NCBI GenBank assembly: GCA_048213135.1
Contig: PS015129.1
Coordinates: forward strand, 44,696-78,000
Direction of reading: 5' to 3'
DNA: 33,305 nucleotides
From: Reclinomonas americana ATCC 50394
Taxonomy: Eukaryota > Jakobida > Jakobea > Jakobida
The position numbers and the translations under genes are program-made. The notes beneath the pieces were generated by a model. That model worked only from the letters and a program-made list of their open reading frames with translations. It was not told the DNA's origin and ran no database searches. Positions within the stretch are counted from its first letter, which is position 1. Each line of letters begins with the position of its first letter. This document shows positions 30,720-33,305 of this stretch, piece after piece.

Positions 30720-31170
30720 AGGAGAGTGATATCGGCAGGCAAGCGGCAATGCGAAAACACAGATAAGCAGAGGGAGATCTGTGATATCAGACAGGATGCA
30801 AGAGAAAAAAGAGAGACAGGGCGAGGGAGCGAGGAGAGGCGCAGAAGGCTCGAGAAGAAGAAGAGTGTGATCCGTTGAATGAGAGGGAGGAAATGCAAAC
30901 AATGCGCACAACTGAAAGTTGAAACCCTCAGAATGACCCCGTTCATCAACCACAATAAGTGGCCTCTCAATGGCGAGCGTGGAAACAGTGGCGAGAGAGA
31001 GACTGAATAAGTGAGGGGAGGCCAAGACTACAGCAAAACAACTACAGTGAGAGGGAAGCGAGAGGTAAGAGAGCAACGCCAACAGAGATATGAAACAAGA
31101 GAGGACTGATATCTGGAACTGAGTAAGGTGAGGCAATTCAACGCAGGAAGATGAGTGATATCGGCGTGGA
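30720..31170. repeat. Degenerate tandem repeat with TGATATC core in AGMO upstream intron
   Basis: TGATATC occurs at about 30728, 30783, 31108 and 31157 (G/C or A/T flanks vary). The minus-strand form (AG)ATATCNGAC/CAGATATCAG resembles the true AGMO acceptor TCGCAG|ATATCCGAC at 30655. Surroundings are GA-rich, with no exon. Confidence 0.55.
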
Positions 31171-31419
31171 AATGAGAAAGAGAGTGGGGCGAGGAAGGGA
31201 AAGATACAAAAGAAAGGAAGTGAGATGAAAACAGGGAGATCGGAGTAAAAACGAGAAAGAGTGGGAGAGTGATGCGAGGGACTGAGAGAGGGGGATGCAA
31301 AGTCAAAGCACTTGAGGAAAGGGGAGAAGAGTGAGGTTTGGAGGCGAGAAAGGAAGAAAGCCTGGAAAGCAATCCGAGTGGAAGAGAATCAGGAGCTGTG
31401 TAAGAAGACAAGTGTTGAA

Positions 31420-32165
31420 CAGAGTGGAGGGAGAGAGGGAGGGAGAGAGGGAGGGAGAGAGGGAGAAGGGAGAGAGGGAGGAGGGAGAGAGGGAGAGCGA
31501 GAGGGATGGAGAGAGGGATGGAGAGAGGGAGAGAGAGAGGGATGGAGAGAGGGAGAGAGAGAGAGGGAGAGAGTGAGAGGGAGACGGACGGAGAGAGGGA
31601 GGGAGTGGGAGAGAGAGAGGGGGAGTGGGAGAGGGAGTGGGAGAGAGAGAGAGAGGAGGGAGGAGAGGAGGAGAGGNNNNNNNNNNNNNNNNNNNNNNNN
31701 NNNNNNNNNNNNNNNNNNNNNNNNNNNNNNNNNNNNNNNNNNNNNNNNNNNNNNNNNNNNNNNNNNNNNNNNNNNNNNNNNNNNNNNNNNNNNNNNNNNN
31801 NNNNNNNNNNNNNNNNNNNNNNNNNNNNNNNNNNNNNNNNNNNNNNNNNNNNNNNNNNNNNNNNNNNNNNNNNNNNNNNNNNNNNNNNNNNNNNNNNNNN
31901 NNNNNNNNNNNNNNNNNNNNNNNNNNNNNNNNNNNNNNNNNNNNNNNNNNNNNNNNNNNNNNNNNNNNNNNNNNNNNNNNNNNNNNNNNNNNNNNNNNNN
32001 NNNNNNNNNNNNNNNNNNNNNNNNNNNNNNNNNNNNNNNNNNNNNNNNNNNNNNNNNNNNNNNNNNNNNNNNNNNNNNNNNNNNNNNNNNNNNNNNNNNN
32101 NNNNNNNNNNNNNNNNNNNNNNNNNNNNNNNNNNNNNNNNNNNNNNNNNNNNNNNNNNNNNNNNN
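31420..32165. other. GAGGGA repeat tract and assembly gap (N 31677-32165)
   Basis: About 255 bp of nearly pure purine (GAGGGA, GGAGAGAGGGAT units) run into 489 N. The gap probably hides the AGMO first exon. Its right edge falls inside dispersed repeat copy C. Confidence 0.9.
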
Positions 32166-32203
32166 CAAGACAGCTGTTGCTTGTTTGTTGGTGAATTTGT
32201 TGT
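32166..32203 (-). repeat. Dispersed repeat copy C (truncated by gap)
   Basis: The minus strand reads ACAACAAATTCACC, then AACAAACAAGCAACAGCTGT and CTTG before entering N. It is identical to copy B over nearly all of this length. Confidence 0.85.
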
Positions 32204-32748
32204 CTCCGTATTGTTCTTTCCGCGGATCCCGACTTTTCGAATTCGGTCTCCTTTGCGGCACCGTCCACTCCTACCTCCCGGACCCCACCCTTCTTCCCCT
32301 TCCCCATCTTCTATTCCTATCTCCTTGCCACATTTGCTGCCCGCTTCACCCTTCTTTTTTTGCAATCAGTTTCCACCACTCCACCCAGCCAACCGATTGA
32401 GAGGAGTTTCGTCACACCTCACTTGTTCCGCGCGCGCGCCTCTTCCTCCCCGCCTCTCTCTCTCTCCGCGTGCGTGTTCGTGTTTCGCTCTCGGAGAGCA
32501 AGTGTTCCTGTGCGTGTGAGAGAGACAAAGAGAACAGTCGTCTTCTCCCCCGGCAAGATTCGCCGCGCTAATCAAACACCAATACACTCGGGCGTTTTCG
32601 ACGAGTTGCGTTTGCCACTTGACTTTTTCCTCCCACTTACACACACACTCTCTCTTCACACCCACCCACACACACTCCTTCCCATCTCTCTGCGTGCGCA
32701 CAAGTCACATGTCCGAATGCTAATCACGAGAGACGTTTTTATTTGCAG

Positions 32749-33169
32749 TGGAGTCGACAGCAACAGCCACCACCACAACAACAGCGAGTGGCACCGCGAG
32801 CCGCGCCTCACTGCTGCAATCGACGATTGTCGTGGTGGAGACATCGCGGACAGTGGACGCGCGGCGAGCGCGCAAAAAGTCATGGGAGCGTTATGATCGC
32901 AAGCTGCGCGACTTGGAGTTTTGGTTCTCCGCCGGTCCCACACGCACCGTCCCCAACGATCATGTGCGCATGCTGTTGGCGTCCCGCGCGCCTTCGGAAG
33001 TTGGGGGAGCGGCGGCGGCTTCGGTGGTGAGGCCGGGGACGCCCGGAGCGGCGTCGATGGTTCCTTCGGTGGTGTCCTCCTCGTCGTCCTCGTCGTCGGT
33101 GAAGAGTGGGGGGAGGTTTGGGTCGCGGGCGCCGTCGGAGCTTGTCACGGCGAGATCGCAGAGGACGGG
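32749..33169 (+). CDS. N-terminal part of unknown gene leaving the window
   Basis: No family recognised. The coding exon begins at TTTTTATTTGCAG|TG (32749) and ends at ACG GG|GTGAGT, phase 2. The reading frame is ESTATATTTTTASGTASRAS, then LLQSTIVVVETSRTVDARRA, a basic/aromatic stretch (KSWERYDRKLRDLEFWFSAG), then Ala/Ser-rich low complexity. The upstream exon ends ACGA|GTTGCG at 32604, so its final A plus the TG at 32749 would make an ATG split by the intron: the start codon may be assembled by splicing. Alternatively the frame stays open upstream (…RAFST) and the start lies further 5'. The stretch 32204-32604 would be 5' UTR. The gene is divergent from AGMO. Confidence 0.5.
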
Positions 33170-33174
33170 GTGAG

Positions 33175-33305
33175 TGGGGGAAGGGGGAGAAGGGGGGAGA
33201 AGGGGGAAAGGGAGGGAGAGGGAGAAGAGGAGAGAGAGAGAGAGGAGGGAGGAGGGAGGAGGGAGGAGGGAGGAGGGAGGAGGAGGAGGAGAGGAGAGGA
33301 GGAGG
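33175..33305. repeat. GGGAGGA-type purine tract at window end
   Basis: All-purine plus-strand sequence of GGGGGAGAAG, then GGAGGAG units directly after the donor at 33170. It is the start of an intron in the plus-strand gene. Confidence 0.85.

Noticed and set aside
31028-32365. Long frames through the last gap
   Set aside because: Open only because N and GA/CT repeats contain no stops.

Overview
This window is nuclear DNA from a eukaryote. Almost every gene is split by many short GT-AG introns (roughly 40 to 150 nt) plus a few long ones. Introns and spacers are strongly strand-biased (CT-rich on one strand, GA-rich on the other), full of microsatellites, and broken by five runs of N (11425-11654, 12913-13296, 14846-14865, 17116-17573, 31677-32165). 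The gene set is a seven-helix receptor fused to an RGS domain, a lysosomal-type alpha-mannosidase, a CRT-like transporter, sphingosine-1-phosphate lyase and alkylglycerol monooxygenase. This suggests a free-living unicellular eukaryote, perhaps amoebozoan or a relative of opisthokonts. I cannot name the species.

Layout: (1) 1-1178, a decayed ~180-bp tandem repeat and CT-rich sequence; (2) 1179-2035 (+), Ser/Pro-rich protein of unknown function; (3) 5990-2263 (-), RGS-GPCR with 12 exons; (4) 12694-6025 (-), GH38 alpha-mannosidase with 25 visible exons and an unexpected Pro-rich/acidic stalk and C-terminal membrane anchor; (5) 13511-14688 (+), CAP-Gly protein; (6) 18202-14931 (-), CRT-like transporter with 12 exons; (7) 19903-18940 (-), uncertain gene; (8) 21333-20468 (-), secreted Cys-rich protein with an internal duplication; (9) 27710-22147 (-), S1P lyase with 14 exons, complete at 563 aa; (10) 30654-28445 (-), AGMO, 5' end hidden, probably in the last gap; (11) 32749-33169 (+), start of an unknown gene leaving the window.

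Exon chains were built by joining GT...AG boundaries so that the reading phase was kept across every junction. For S1P lyase, the RGS-GPCR, the mannosidase, the CRT-like gene, AGMO and the Cys-rich protein the summed lengths come out in frame, which is strong internal support. Individual boundaries may still be off by a base.

Functionally, S1P lyase and AGMO stand next to each other in the same orientation, and both split membrane lipids to release fatty aldehydes. The mannosidase and the CRT-like transporter fit an active endolysosomal system. The most unusual signals are a recurring non-consensus 5' splice site, GTTGCG, used in about a dozen introns, and long introns built from degenerate tandem copies of the neighbouring exon end together with its splice site.
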